Numbered from the stretch's first letter, positions 27,876 through 40,870 are shown. The stretch: DNA of 64,000 bases from Coturnix japonica (GCF_001577835.2 NC_029521.1:5752213-5816212), one strand, 5' to 3'. Numbers and translations are program-made. Notes: generated from the letters alone by a model not told the origin.

Positions 27876-27877
<2 letters not shown>

Positions 27878-29789
27878 TTACTCCATTTTAGCAGCTTTGA
27901 TTTTAAGTCATGGTATTTTTCTCATTATTGGTTTACTGACCATATTGTTGATGGTATCTATAGAAGCACTACCCAATGTTTACAGCAGTTGAGAGTTGAG
28001 GCACGCAGACCTGTGACTGTGGTAGGAGATGGGCTAAGCCCAGCTTCCCTAACACCAACCTGGCTCAGGGCACTTGTAGGGAGAATTACAACTGGATTAG
28101 GAGGAACCACAGCAGAGAGCTGCTTTTCTGCTCTATCCTCTGAAGTTCTGTTCTTAGTTAACCTCAGCTGGAAGGAAAAGACACCAACCAAACCCATCTT
28201 TATGTTGACTTCTAAGATTTTACAATTCAGTATTAAACAGAAAATGGACTGAATCATTCTCCATTTGCTAGCAAACACTGATTTTCAATGGAAGGCTCAC
28301 TCAGAAAAACCATCTGGCATGAGTGCCAAAAGAAATACTGCCATGCAGCTGCAGGACATGAAGACAGTTGTTACAAGTTGTTACCCAAGTGAGGGCCACA
28401 GGCTGCTGCCAGCACTGAAGGCTGCCACTGGCACACGTGCAAAAACTGATTTATCCAAAGCAAAATGGATACTCGTCTGTTTAAGTCCAAAACAAGAATG
28501 CATCCAAATCCAGGTCACATTTAGTATCAGTTTACAGTAAACAACATATTGAAAAGTGCACCACTCCAAAACACACATCCTTCAAAATGCAAAATCTCCT
28601 TGCTTACTTGGAATTGCTTTGCTGCGCAGAGTGCTCGACTCATGGGGTTAGAAGCTCGCTGTGACCATGACAGCCCAGAAGACCTGCCGCTGGCTGCTGC
28701 TCACGTCCTCAAAGGGTCACTGTAAAATCCAAGTCATTGTGTGTTAAGAAAGCAGGGCTCCTGGCCAGCCTCCCATTAAAAACATTAAGGGGATTGGAAC
28801 ATAAAGATTCTCTCTAGATCTACCCACAGCTGGGATATAGAGTAAAGCAACGTGCTGACACAGGCAGCTATTTTAAACAGTATTTCCCTACAGATATGGA
28901 GACAGAAGATTCCCATGTCCATACAAGGTCTATGGCGGCATCCTTACAATGAAGAACTGATACGAAACACCAAGGCATCACTTTCCCTTCCAAACAGGAG
29001 GCTTCAGTGTTTCTACTGGACTTTGTGACACCACTTAGCATTAAGTACTTGGGGTTGGTTTTGTGATGAGCTCAGTTACAGACCACAACCTGGAGAGGTG
29101 AAAAGAAACAAGTGCAGCACAAAACCAGACCTGCTGTGCTGGTTTTCAGCTCTACGGGGGTTAAAAATGCTAGTTCAGATTCGCTTTTGGGAACATGATC
29201 CTTCAGTGGTGACTGAAAGCCTGCTTTGTCAGCTACCCAGCAAGGGCACGGGGTGCACAGCACTTAGTGCATTCAATTCCAGAAGTACTACTGGATGCCA
29301 ATGGTTTTCTAGAGCAGAGAGGCCAGGGTGTATTTAACAGGACAGCAGATGTGCTGGGGAGTGGTTTTGGAAATAAACAAAACTAAAAACCACACATCAG
29401 CATTCTCCACTTACCCAGCAAATATGCCAAAAATGCTTCCAAGCAACCTTCCCTAAATTACTGAATATAAAATATGTGCTGTTAGCAATATTTATGTAGA
29501 ATTCATAAAGGAAACCACTTGGCTTAAAGATGAATACATTAGCTTTTAAAGTATTGTTCAATACTTTGTATGTGGACCTCTTCTACAGAGCATCCATTCT
29601 TTCCCCCCATCTGCTTGGGATTCCACTTGCTGCTGCTTCTCATCTCCCAAGCAGATGGATGGAAAGAAATCCCCATTTCTCATTTCCAGGCTGCTCACAG
29701 ATTCAAGCAGGTACGTTCACACCACTACCTAGTTTTTAAGATGTCACAAGGTGTTGGTTTTCCCCCTCTCACACAAACAGAAGGCAGGT

Positions 29790-30034
29790 TAGAATCCACA
29801 GGTTGGATGTTAGGGGGAAGTTCTTTACTAGGAGAGTGGTTGGACCCTGAAACAGGCTGCCCAGGGAGGTTGTGGATGCCCCGTCCTTGGAGGTGTTCAA
29901 GGCCAGGTTGGACGGGGCCCTGGGCAACCTGATCTAGTAAAGGTGTATTTTTGGTGGCCCTGCCAGGCAGGGGGGTTGGAACTACATGATCCTTGAGGTC
30001 CCTTCCAACCCGGGTCATTCTGTGATTCTGTGAC
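29790..30034 (+). mobile_element. CR1 LINE 3' end with intact octamer tail
   Basis: Blocks include GGTTGGATGTTAGGGGGAAG, GGCTGCCCAGGGAGGTTGTG, GAGGTGTTCAAGGCCAGGTT, GGGGGTTGGAACTACATGAT and AGGTCCCTTCCAACCCGGGT, ending ATTCTGTG ATTCTGTG. The good preservation suggests it is younger than the other copies here. It is antisense to SGMS1. Confidence 0.95.
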
Positions 30035-33000
30035 TCAGGAAAAACAGAATAGCATAAAACATACGGAGCTTCCTTGCAGCCTGAACTCCAGTTCAATTGC
30101 AAAAGTGAAATCTAGCTACCAGTAGATCATCTGTAAGCACTGAAGTTTCACAATGTTCATACTATCTTATAAATAGAAATCTGCCCCTAGCTTGTTATTT
30201 TAGTTGTTACTTAAGATGGGGAATTAAGGCTATCAGTCATCAGAGACTAAATCATGACAAGTCAACAGGACTTTCAAATACAACACTCAATTCAACACAA
30301 CTCAATCACCCCCAGTTACAGAGCTGGAAGACAGACCTATTTAAAATGTTAAATGTTAAATACCAAAGAGTGTGTTACCACTTCAGCATTTAACAAGACG
30401 CAACATCAAGAGCAAATGACAACTGCAACATGACAGTAAAACCAGGATTTGCTGTCTCTTTTTCTTAGGGCAGGGACCAAATTGGTTAGCACAAGGCACA
30501 CTAAGTACCAAATCAGCTTACAAGCAACACGCAAAGCCATCTGCAGTATTTCCTGAGGCACAAAACCAAGAGCAGTAAATCATACAAGATTTTGCACGGT
30601 GTCAGTAAAACCAAAAACAGAAAGGAAGGGCTGAGCCCTTCTCCACTGGCTGGGGTCAGGAAAGCAGGCTTCCTCTACCAACAGGACCTCCAGGTTTCAC
30701 CACAGCCCTGCTATCTTTGAAGGTGTATAGACTGCTTTTTTTCCATCTCTAGAGACTTGTATTAAAGCACAGTGGGGAAAAAAATCCTCACTCTGAGCCT
30801 AACCGAGACTGGCATGTAAAGAGCACCAGGGCTGCAGCACACTTTGAAGTGGGACCAAGTAAAAACCACAGAGGCCTTAGCATTTGAAGTCAGTGCAAAG
30901 AGCAATATGCAGAGCTGCCTGGCACTGCTGAATTTGCATATCAATCTTAAGGCAGAAGATGCAGCACAGAAGTCACCTTCAGGCTCCTTGTCCCTTCACA
31001 TTCTTCCGCTCAGGCTCCAAAACCAATACAATGACACCAGCCCACAACACATACTCCGATTAAGTCACACATCCACCACAGACCAAACAACCACTGCCAG
31101 GCACCTATCAGGCCCTGATCAAAATCAGTGGTGTACCAGTTCATTCGCTTTTCACATCACTGCAGATGAAAGAGGAGAGAAATGTATTCCCTTCAGTTCT
31201 GGAGATTCCAGAGTCGCAGCCACAAGCCTTCCACTCTCACTGATGTCACCTTCCCACATGGCTTCCTGCTGTCACAAGGTGCTCACAAAGAGCCTGTCAC
31301 AAGCCTCACCAACTAGATTACGCGCTGCTCTGCTGCCTCTTGCTTAATATGGAAACAAGAGGATTAAACAAGCTGGGGTTGGAGAGGGCAGTTGGAGCAG
31401 GTGACAGTGGTGCTCAGCAAGGAGGTGAGGTGTGGAGCAGGAGATGGCCCTCTCCTATATCACACATGGCTGTGAGGCTGAGCTGCTGCTGCACAGACCT
31501 GAGGGATTCACTGAGCTTTCCAAATGAGTTTGTCAACAATGAAAACATCGCTTTGGCATTTACACCGCTGCCCTTATTCAGAGGCCATCTCCTGTCATAC
31601 AACTCTTACTCAGGTTTTCCATTAAGTTAATCAACGCCAAACAGCCTCTTCCAGTTCTAATGATTTAGGAATGATTTTCCCAACTGACTGAGGAAAGCTG
31701 CAAAAGCATTAAATTGGCAGGAGAAAGGAAAACGGGCTCCAGCAATGTATTTGCAAATGTGACTAGAACACAGCATTGTATCCCTTAAAGGAACCAGGAA
31801 ACTCTGCAAAGGGACCGAGAGCTGCTGGGGCTGCAGGGAAACCTCATGCTCAGGACAATGACAGCAGCAGAAAGCACCTCCCATACACAGCACAGGCTCT
31901 GAATTGCCTCTATAATGCCTCATTCCCAAGGGATAACACTAACCTAATTCCAGAAAGAGCCCTGGTGCCATAAAACAGCAAAATCACATTAAACAAACAT
32001 GGTTGAAAATGTCAGTTTCTGCCCATTTTTGTACAGCAGTCCAGTGACTGCCTCCAGTCCTAGCACTGATACCTGCAGTAAAGGATGGATTTGGGGAGCT
32101 GGTCACCTTCAGTCCCCAACATAAGAAATAAATACATGCACCAGCAGGAACCAGCTCCTCAGAAATACCAGCAGTGCAACAACCTTCCCACAGAAACCAC
32201 CTTTACCACAGACCCTACAACTCACACGGCCTGCTTTTTAGCAGCACCATCCTCAGCCAGAGGCCTATAAAGCAACCCCAGCTCAGGGTCAGCAGCAGGA
32301 ATCTGCTCCACCCTTCCATCTTGGCCTGCCAAGGAACTGACAAATTCCACTGGACCACCTCCTACGCAAGGAGGGGATGCTCTTTTTCCAGCCAGTAGCC
32401 ACACAAACTCTCTTCTCCTGCCCCAGAGAGTGCAAAGCTGTGCCTGCAAGCAAGGTCCTCTCTCACAGCTCCACATGCTGTTGTGTTTTGGCTGCTAGAG
32501 GAAGGAGGGTTTGAGCATCCTCCCACATTCCCTGGAAAGCAGACAAGCACATCCACAGGCAAGGCAGCTCATGGCCTCGCAGGGTGCTTGCTAACAGCCC
32601 AACAGCTGAGCAACAGCTCAGCACATCGAGGTACACGATGAGGCTGAGCAGCTGGGGGGGCTGCAAAAGGTCCCAAAGTAGCAGCAGGTTCTACTGCCAT
32701 TTGAGGTCTCATCAGTAGGTCTTTGTGCCTACCATAGGTACATAGACCAGTATATCCATCCTGACCCAGCAAAGGTGGCTGTTGTTTAATCACAGAGCTC
32801 CTCTCCCCTCTCTCCTCCTTGCACGTCCATGCTCAAGCTACGGGAACAAATCACACACCCAGGGTGCAAACACCCACTGGGTCTCTGCAGTGAGCTGGGT
32901 GCTGCTCTGCAGAGGGCTCCCTGCAGCCTGCCATGGGAGGAGCAGTGCTGCCCTCACCCTGCACACCTCACTCACAGCAATGGAACACTGATCCCAATTG

Positions 33001-35570
33001 GAAGGTGCTCAGGGTCACCCAACAGGTGCAGGGTGATCCATTCAGTCTGCTAACAGTTAGTGTGACATCCTCACTTCAAAATATAAAAACACTATGTGAG
33101 CTACCAGGCCTGGCTTTAATGATGTCAAACCCTTCCTAGGAGACAGAGCAGCCAAGGTGCCATAGCACCACTGTGGGATGCTATTTCCAGTGTCCGGAAA
33201 GGAATGAGGTGAGTATATGGATGCACATCAGAGCACACCCAGCATCCCTGCAGTCCCGGCTCAGTGATGACAGGATAAGCACTTTCCCTACTGCACATCT
33301 TGCATGGTTTCTGGCTGAAGGGTTATTATTTAGTCTGCAAACACAGGTAATTAGTTCAGCAACACAGCAGCACATCTTACAGGCTGAACGTCAGCATGGA
33401 GTTGTGACATGGAACTGCCTGGAGGACCATAGAAACATCCCACAGTTCTTAAGGATACACACTGCTATCAACATGAAAAGATCAAAAACTGTTCTGAACA
33501 TGGAAACAAGACTCCCTGACGGCCAACAAATGAAATCTCAACCTATGAATACAGGTTTTTGCATACAATTCTTCTGAATTTTTGTTCACGTCCAGTTACA
33601 AACAGTGTTAAAGCAATTACAGCACACGAGGGATTACAAAGTTACTGCAAACAGCCCGCACTTAACATGCTGAGCACCCTGTGATATTAGCTCAGGTCTA
33701 ATGGGAAGAAGCACAGAGGGGTTTGAAAGACTGGCAGGCGCTCAACAAAACAGCAAAGGAAGTTCCCTGCAGGCAGCTACAGCAATGCCAGGCAACGCAG
33801 TGTGCAAGGATGAATGGAGCACTGCTGGTTGTTACAGACCCTCAGCCTCAGAGCCCTCCAAAGCCCCACATGGAAACACCAGCCACCACAGGCATCCCCT
33901 CCCACCAACACTACATATGGACATCAGGGCATATGGACAATTGAAATATTTCAATACTATCCCACCCAAGCAGTTCACTGTCTCTGCCATTTTAACAAAT
34001 CCAAGCACGAGGCATTAAATTCCACTAGAACAAATCTCAGCGCTCCCAGCATTAAATTTGCAAGTGACATCCAATGGCATAAAGCACAGGCAAAGCTGAG
34101 CTAAGCCACTAATGGACCAGCGAGGAAACCTCTATGGCTCCAGGATGCAGCGCTCTTTTTAGCTCGAGGAAATGATGGTGTGGGTTACGCTGGGCAGGAA
34201 GAGATACCAGCAGCTTCAAAATGTGCTTCAAACCACAGCAGACAGAGCTGTGTCCTGCAGACCTACTGCCCAGCATCTTCTGCAGGCAGCACATACACCT
34301 CCCTGCTTCCCAGCTGCAAGGTGCTCTGCAATCCTGCTGCTTTCTGACCACACACCCAGGCACAAGTACAGCCTGCTGTCAGGAGAGATGTCACCTACAT
34401 TGTAACAAACTACAGGCAGCACAGGGAAATTAGTTACACCTGGGAGGCATAGGGAGGCATTACTGAGAGGTCTCTGCTCCTACAGGCCCTGCAGTCAGGT
34501 GGTATTCACAGATACCTGCCTGAAAGTTACCTGGTTACATTTCTAGGCATCAAAGAGGCCTTAGAGGTCAGTAGCACAGAGACATGCTGTCTCCAGGCTG
34601 ACCCATGGAAGCCAATGGAACAGCGACAAGTGAATCACGGTTGTTACACAGGTCACAACACGGTTTAAAGACAACCCCCCCAGCAGAACTGAATCCTATT
34701 CTACATGCAGGAACCTGGAAAACAATCAAGGCGATCTCTCTGGGTAGGAGCGGTTTTCTTATCGGTATTTTAAAGCTGTTATTTATCTCTCACCCACCAC
34801 CACCCAGAGCCGCTTGTGTTCTCTTTCTAAACTCCAACCTCTTAATGGAGCTGTAGCTGTTTCAACACCCAGACAACTGCTGCAGGGAACAAACCAGCAC
34901 CAACTGCGGCCCGTTCCCAGAGCAAACCCCACACACAAGCGGGTGGACACGGTGCTGTCAGCACAGCAGGCACAGCCCCGCTCCACAGCCATCCCTCCCA
35001 CCGCAGCTCACACCCTGACAGCGGGGAGGCCCTGAGGCATTCCTTAATGAGGCTGCCACACAGGGCAGAACCAGCTAGAAACCTTGCTGGGCTCGGGGCC
35101 TCCAGCAGGCAGGCAGCAACGTGGAAGGACAGGCACACACACACACACACAGCAGCCCACCTATGGGCAGGCCGCGTCCAGCCCCAGCCGCACACCCACC
35201 CACCCACCTGTCACAGCGCCAGCGGGGCGAGGCTCACCCAGCTCCGGCCCCAGCTCCCCGCTGCTCCCCGCTCACGGCCTCCGGCCGAGCCCCGCCAAGC
35301 ACCGCCGTTACCCATGTCCCCAACGTTCCCTCACGGGGCCCCGCGGGGGCTCAGGAGCCCGTGACGCCGGGGGGCGGGCAGCGCACAGGGCCGAGGCGGA
35401 CGGCACCTCCAAGGGTGCGGGAACCAGACCCCGCGTCCCCGCCGCGCCGCTCGGCCCCTCCTCGCTCGGCCCCGCTCCCGTCCCCGCCGCCCCCGGCCTG
35501 CGCCCGGCCCCGACGCTCGGCCCGGCTCGAAGGGAGGGGGGCCGGCCCGCTGCTCGCGGGGGCTGCTCAC

Positions 35571-35760
35571 CGGGAGGGCGGCGTGGAGCCCCGGGGCTCG
35601 GCGGGCTCGTGGCGGCCGCTTGCCGGGCGGATCCCCTGCACGGCGGCGGCGGCGGCTCCGAGTCCCGAGCGGCGGCGGCGGCGGGCGGGGCGGCGCGTCA
35701 CGTGAGCTCCGTGTCATCTCCCCGCCGCCATCTCGTGCGCGGGGCCGTGAGGTGACGGCG
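35571..35760 (-). other. SGMS1: Probable non-coding first exon of SGMS1
   Basis: On the minus strand within the CpG island, CGCCCTCCCG is followed by GTGAGC, a good donor with its GT at 35570-35569. SGMS1 genes start with non-coding exons, the coding exon has a strong acceptor at 5331, and no other gene on this strand needs this promoter, so I assign it to SGMS1. The upstream end of the exon is a guess. A second donor-like site, GGAAG then GTGAGG with GT at 35878-35877, could mark an alternative first exon. Further 5' exons inside the roughly 30-kb intron cannot be excluded. Confidence 0.4.
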
Positions 35761-35795
35761 GGGCTGGGGGGAAGGACGGCGAGGGGCCGTGACGT

Positions 35796-35858
35796 GTACA
35801 GCGGGCAGCAGCACGGCCGTACAGCGGGCAGCACCACGGCCGTACAGCGGGCACGGCC
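35796..35858. repeat. Short GC-rich tandem repeat, 23-bp unit, 2.7 copies
   Basis: The unit begins GTACAGCGGGCAGCA. Copies at 35796-35818 and 35819-35841 differ by one base, and a third at 35842-35858 lacks six bases. It lies inside the SGMS1 CpG island, close to the presumed start site. Confidence 0.9.
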
Positions 35859-35900
35859 AGTGCGGGGCTCCACCTCACCTTCCTCCCGCGGAACAGGAGC

Positions 35901-38900
35901 GTAGAAACAGTCGGTAAGGCTGGTGGGAAGGACCCACCCGGCTCCCTCAGCTGCTCCACGTCAGACCCGTGCTCCAGCCGCCTCACAACACCCTCACCCT
36001 GAGCACTCAGGCTTCACTCCCCACCACATCCATCCTTTTATTTCCCCCCTCCCGGGGCAGGCACGCTCCCAGTTCCTGCTTTTTGGCAGGGTGCTGCTAT
36101 CTGCTCGCTCACAATCCCTTCTGGCAGCCCCCTTCTACTGATGCTGTAATAGGATTAACGTTGTAGCTGCCGCTGCCCCCAGGGGAAGCATAATAAACTC
36201 TTCCCCTCCGAGGTTGTTCCTGGGTATGGTCATTTTTTGGGCACTTTATGAACCTGAAGACTGTGCAAATTGATTCCCAGGGAGCCTGACCTCCCTGTTG
36301 GGAATGACAAAGAGCTGACCGAGAGGCTTAGATACAGCTGTCTTAGATACAGCTGTCCCGGGTGGCTGCCTGGCCTTAATCCTGCAGATCGCATTGTGAT
36401 CCTGACAGCTCCCTCTCCCACAAGGCTGCCATGCTCCCAAGGCACCAGGAGTCAGGGCAGTGCCCACATGGATACCAGGTAACGCTGTGATGGGGCTCCC
36501 TGGGATGCCCAGTGGGAGCAGGAGGACATGGACAACAGCTCTGCTCAGCCCAAGTTTCTCCTCCAGGCACTTGGAGCCCACGTCTGGCTCTGTCTTTTCT
36601 TCCCTGAGCGCCAAAGGGGAGAGGAATGATAGATATATTTTCATATGGAATGTGTTTATTAGTAGTGCATTCATACAGTCACTAGGCGTGGAATCAACCA
36701 CCTCACCATAGACAGCCTCCTGGGTGGACCTTCCGTGGCATCTGCACCTGTCTGGAGTTCCAGGGCTTCAAACCTACACTATAAGGGTATCTGGGAAGGC
36801 AGCTTGAGTAGGGAGGGAGTTCTTCTGTTCCATTCCTTTCTGTCTCTTAGGGCACTGCAGCGCCCTCTGCCCGCGCTCTCGGGGCAGCTCTTGGGACCGC
36901 AGCCACCCCACCACATCCTCCTCCTGCAGCAGGGATGGCATCCATTCCTTTTTCATGCTGGATTGTCTGTTTCACTTGTAGGGGCCTTTCAGGCCAGTCT
37001 AGGGAAGTGGTTACTTTCTCTCCCCCGGTATTTTTGAGGCAGGAAGGATGTTTGATGTAAATTTGGTGAGAATAAATCATATTTATCCATGCACAAATAC
37101 TGATGTAATTTGGTTGGGATGCACAGGACGTTCAGAAGCCAAAATGTAATTATCCTAGCAGTAATTCAGGACTATTAGAGCAAAGCTTAGGGTCTTTAAT
37201 CAGTAAGGCTATATTAGCATAACAGAGTTAATCTCGATAAGGTAAATGATGCTGATTAAAGAACACTTTTCTCTACAGAAGACCCATTAACTTCAATATG
37301 CAGCAACACCAGGAGCTTCTGATTTGTGGAACCCTGAGTCAAGGGGGGAAAAGGAGGTTTTGCCTCCTGCAAGACTGGCCCTGTGCGACGTTGCTTCACC
37401 CTGATCACACAGAGCAAGGAGCACAGACTGGCCTTCATGTGCACCAGCCTACCCTGCACCAAGCCTTTACGTGTGTAAGTAGCAATCACTGCAGTAATGA
37501 AATAAGCAGCTAGATAGGAAGCTATACTGAACGTCTGGGTTTTCTGTAGGCATGGCTACATGTAGAGCACAATACATCCATCCCCACTGCGTGGACCTGG
37601 CACTGAAAGCCTGTTGGGGTAGGATTTGACCAGGAGCCTCTCATACACTTCTTCCCTTACTGAGCTGTAGAAACAGTGACATCTAGTAAAGCAGTACCAG
37701 CCAGCCTTGAGGGTAAGTCAAAGAGCAGCCACAGAGCTGTAACTGAGAGCAGGGACACCGCTGTTCTTTGCCTTCTCCACCCCAAACCCACGATGCCACA
37801 AGCTTAAATTTGCTACAAGTTGATGCAGGAGTGGCCATACAGGGAAAGACATGCAGTCCCATATGTCTCCACCAGTGCAGTACTGCTGCAGTGAGACCTC
37901 CACTGTGCTGCGTGCGGTGCCACAGGGCTTCTCTGCACCTCAGCTTCACTTTGTGCTTAACAGCCTGTGATTATTTTTTGGCTAAAAATAAAGTGCTCTG
38001 AGGTCCAGGAAGAATAAACCATTGTTCTATGCCAAGAAGAAGTGCTGACTTTGTGTGTCAGTTCAGAGTTATTCTTGGTAATGAATTAGTCCTTGTTCAG
38101 ACCACAACTGTCCACCAGATAACCAACAGCTTTGCCTGTCCACCTCTTTTTCAGACGTAACATAAGCATGATGTTGCAATGGAATTTTACCTTATGGAAA
38201 GTTAAAAGTAATTTGGGAGCTCAGGAAAGAAGGCAGAAGTCACCCTTACCAGTGAGACTTATTTGCTCTGCATAAGAAGACAATCTCTGCTTGTAGAGCG
38301 TTGCCTTTGACGTCTTAGCTGGAATTTCTCAGGCCGAAATTACAGGGGAGATAAACCAGAGTTGCTATAAAAGGAATCGGGTGCAACCTTGTCACGGAAG
38401 AGGGACTCTTTCAGAGTGAGCAACAAGATCCAGCTGTCACATTTTATTTTAATCTCATTTCTGCTTTGTGGCTTCCCCAGAATAGACTCACTCAGTGGGA
38501 ATGTTACATTCGTCTTCGTTCAGCAAGTGATATTTATACTTTCGTATTGGATAGGATTAATTTTCCTACCCAGTTAGCGCAGTATGTAATTATTAAATGT
38601 CTTTACTTTGCACATAGTTCCATCACTGAACTCAAAAAGCACTCCTGACTCAGGACACTGTCTCACTACCCTTCTCATAAGCCCCCTGTGCACAGTTACT
38701 ATCCTACACATCACTTTCCAACCTGAATAAAGAGAAGTAAATGATTAACCTTAATGAACAGTCAATCCAATTTTCAGCTCCCTTCTCCTTTATCCGAGAT
38801 AAAAGTGCTACTGGCATGATCTGATTTGGAGGGAGAAGCAGACAAAAGTTTCTAATTTGTTATGACAGATTTCAGCTGGGAAGCTGAGGATTTTCTAGAC

Positions 38901-40044
38901 AAAAGGACTCAGCTAAGCACAGCTGAATACCTCTTTCTATTCATTTTCCTTTTGTGTCGCACAGCTAAGGGTGCTGAAAGAAAGGCCCCATGACCAACGT
39001 GCTGCCTCATTTGTGTTACTGAAATACACACTTTGAAACTCAGCGAGGATCAACCCAGCTGTAGGCAAAGGTGCCAGACAAATCAGCATGTTTCCTCTGC
39101 AAAGCCTTGTTTGCCATCAGTCTCAGCCTGGTTTTGGGTGGAGCTGAGCTACATCATTTGTTTGCAGTCCATGCAATGAATATGAGACCTGCTGTATGGC
39201 AAAAAGAAGGCAGTGACAGTGACTTCAAATGGGATGCAGGCACTATGGAGTGATAGCAAGTAGTAAAGAAGGAAAGTCGGCTCACACCATTGATAACTCA
39301 ATAGAAGCACAGCCTCTATCCAGAGAGATGCTGAGCAGCCATGACTGTACATCTGCTGAGCACGCTGGCAAACAGCCCCTGTCTCCAGTTCATCCTGCCT
39401 GATTGAATGCAATGTGGCTTTGAACGCAGCACAGGACAGTCGGATTTGTTTCACATCAACTCCTGACACTGAATTTTTCTAAAGCTCTTTCAAAGCTCTT
39501 CTGTCCCTCCTTTCATGTGGGGATGAATGGCACTGGTCAGGGGGAGTCACGCTCCCACTGTAACATCCTGCTGCCCTGGGCAAGAAGCCTCATTGTAAAA
39601 GCATTCTGCAGCCTTGAACCTGCTGCTGCTCAATGGCAAGGAGCAGAGCAGCATCAGGCAAAGTCCCTCATTCATCTCACCAAGCTTGAGAACTTCACCA
39701 TCCTGATATAGCTGCCCACACAAGGTGTTGCTACAATGCAAGACCAGAAAGTCTGCTTGTAAAGAGGTCAAAGCAGTTAGGAGCCCTGAGGCTGCTCTAC
39801 TTTCTGGACAAACAAGCCATGTGATATAGAGTCCCACGCAGGTACATCACATCAGTCAAGCACTTTAAATAATGTAATGCCAGAAGTGACTTGAGCCGTG
39901 ATCCCTATGGATGGGGTCTGAACTCCACACTTTCTGTGTGGTGATTTCAGTAGAGCTTAATGCATTTGTCCCACTGACTTTGCTTCCCACTGTGTTACAC
40001 CACAGGCTGCATCTTTTTAAGAGGTTCCCCGCCTTTTCGGGCAC
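35901..40044. other. Spacer between divergent SGMS1 and MINPP1 promoters
   Basis: About 4.1 kb without a supported gene. Its ORFs are short and lack domain signatures. It contains a 15-bp tandem duplication at 36327-36356. AT-rich stretches near 37085-37270 contain TAATTA/ATTA-type words that could be regulatory, but nothing is demonstrable. Confidence 0.6.
36327..36356. repeat. 15-bp tandem duplication
   Basis: CTTAGATACAGCTGT occurs twice head to tail without a mismatch. Each copy carries the E-box-like CAGCTG once read through. Confidence 0.85.
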
Positions 40045-40870
40045 ACGGTGACGATGCTCCCAGCCGCACCAGCCCCACCTACCGCCCCAATCCCCTCAGC
40101 AGCCGGCTCCGCCCGCAGGGCAGCCAGCTCCGCCCCGTGCCGTGCTCCGGCAGTTCTGCGGCCGGCAGCGAGGCGCTGGGGCGCGGATCCCGAAGCGAAG
40201 GGAGCCGAGAGTAGCCCGGAGCAGCCCGCAGCAGCCCGCAGCTCGGCGGCCGCGCCGCTCCTCCTCTTCCTGCAGCCGCCGCCATGGCTCCGCGCCGCGC
40301 CGCCTGCCTGCTGCCGCTCCTGGTAGCGGTGGCGAGCGCGGGGCTGGGCGGCTACTTCGGCACCAAGTCCCGCTACGAGGAGGTGAACCCGCACCTGGCG
40401 GAGGACCCGCTGTCCCTCGGGCCCCACGCCGCCGCCGCCCGGCTGCCCGCCGCCTGCGCCCCGCTGCAGCTCCGCGCCGTGCTCCGCCACGGCACCCGCT
40501 ACCCCACGGCCGGGCAGATCCGCCGCCTGGCCGAGCTGCACGGCCGGCTCCGCCGCGCCGCCTCCCCGTCGTGCCCCGCCGCCGCCGCGCTGGCCGCCTG
40601 GCCGATGTGGTACGAGGAGAGCCTCGACGGGCGGCTGGCGCCGCGTGGCCGCCGCGACATGGAGCACCTGGCGCGCCGCCTGGCCGCCCGCTTCCCAGCG
40701 CTGTTCGCCGCCCGCCGCCGCCTGGCGCTGGCCAGCAGCTCCAAGCACCGCTGCCTGCAGAGCGGAGCGGCCTTCCGGCGCGGCCTCGGGCCTTCACTCA
40801 GCCTCGGCAACGACGGTGAGCGCGGGGCCCGCTGACTGGCCTCCCCGGCCGACCCTCCCCCTCAGTGCCA
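40045..40870 (+). promoter_or_regulatory. CpG island, MINPP1 promoter and exon 1
   Basis: Dense CpG sequence starts just upstream of the MINPP1 ATG and covers all of exon 1, ending in the first intron. No TATA box is visible in the expected range. The leader before the ATG is GC-rich with repeated CAGCCCG words (about 40220-40240). The exact start site cannot be read from sequence. Confidence 0.75.
40284..40815 (+). CDS. MINPP1: MINPP1 exon 1 (multiple inositol polyphosphate phosphatase 1, HiPER1)
   Basis: MINPP1 removes phosphates from InsP6, InsP5 and InsP4 in the ER lumen and can also act on 2,3-bisphosphoglycerate. It is a histidine acid phosphatase. The ATG at 40284 sits in a perfect GCCGCCATGG context. 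Residues 1 to about 19 form a signal peptide (MAPRRAACLLPLLVAVASAG), followed by YFGTKSRYEEVNP as in the human protein. The catalytic motif RHGTRYP is at residues 68-74, with H69 the phosphate-accepting His by family analogy. SSKHRC follows near residue 152. The exon ends one base into a Glu codon before donor GTGAGC. The five exons total 1353 nt, giving 450 residues plus stop, slightly shorter than human because the N-terminus is shorter. The protein agrees with chicken HiPER1, known from growth-plate chondrocytes. Confidence 0.97.

Larger units (their letters stand above)
5331..35570 (-). other. Long 5' intron of SGMS1 (about 30 kb)
   Basis: This is the interval between the CpG-island donor and the acceptor at 5331. 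It carries five CR1 remnants, an (AC)n tract and a TA/CA palindrome. Open frames in it are short (at most about 167 codons), without recognisable domains or splice-consistent partners. I see no independent gene, though extra non-coding SGMS1 exons or regulatory elements may be hidden here. Confidence 0.55.
35180..35900 (-). promoter_or_regulatory. CpG island, SGMS1 promoter region
   Basis: GC content and CpG density jump sharply compared with both flanks, with GGC/CGG runs at 35641-35655 and 35671-35686. The island holds minus-strand donor signals. No TATA box is evident, as usual for a broadly expressed CpG-island promoter. Assignment to SGMS1 follows from gene orientation and distance and is inference. 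Long ORFs on both strands across it are effects of base composition. Confidence 0.75.

Noticed and set aside
30844-31347. 167-codon ORF in the SGMS1 5' intron
   Set aside because: No domain, no homologue recognised, low-complexity Ser/Thr/His content; probably chance.
35084-35873. Long overlapping ORFs on both strands (up to 223 codons) near 35.1-35.9 kb
   Set aside because: They lie in a CpG island where stop codons are rare, have low-complexity Pro/Arg/Ala/Gly translations and match no family.
36165-36260. ATAATAAACTC-containing segment considered as a possible long-terminal-repeat end
   Set aside because: No paired terminal repeats, primer-binding site or internal domains were seen, so a retroviral origin is not supported.
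40017-40819. Antisense and shifted-frame ORFs of 225-243 codons over MINPP1 exon 1
   Set aside because: They are shadows of the GC-rich exon. The MINPP1 frame itself carries the signal peptide and RHGTRYP motif and splices in phase.
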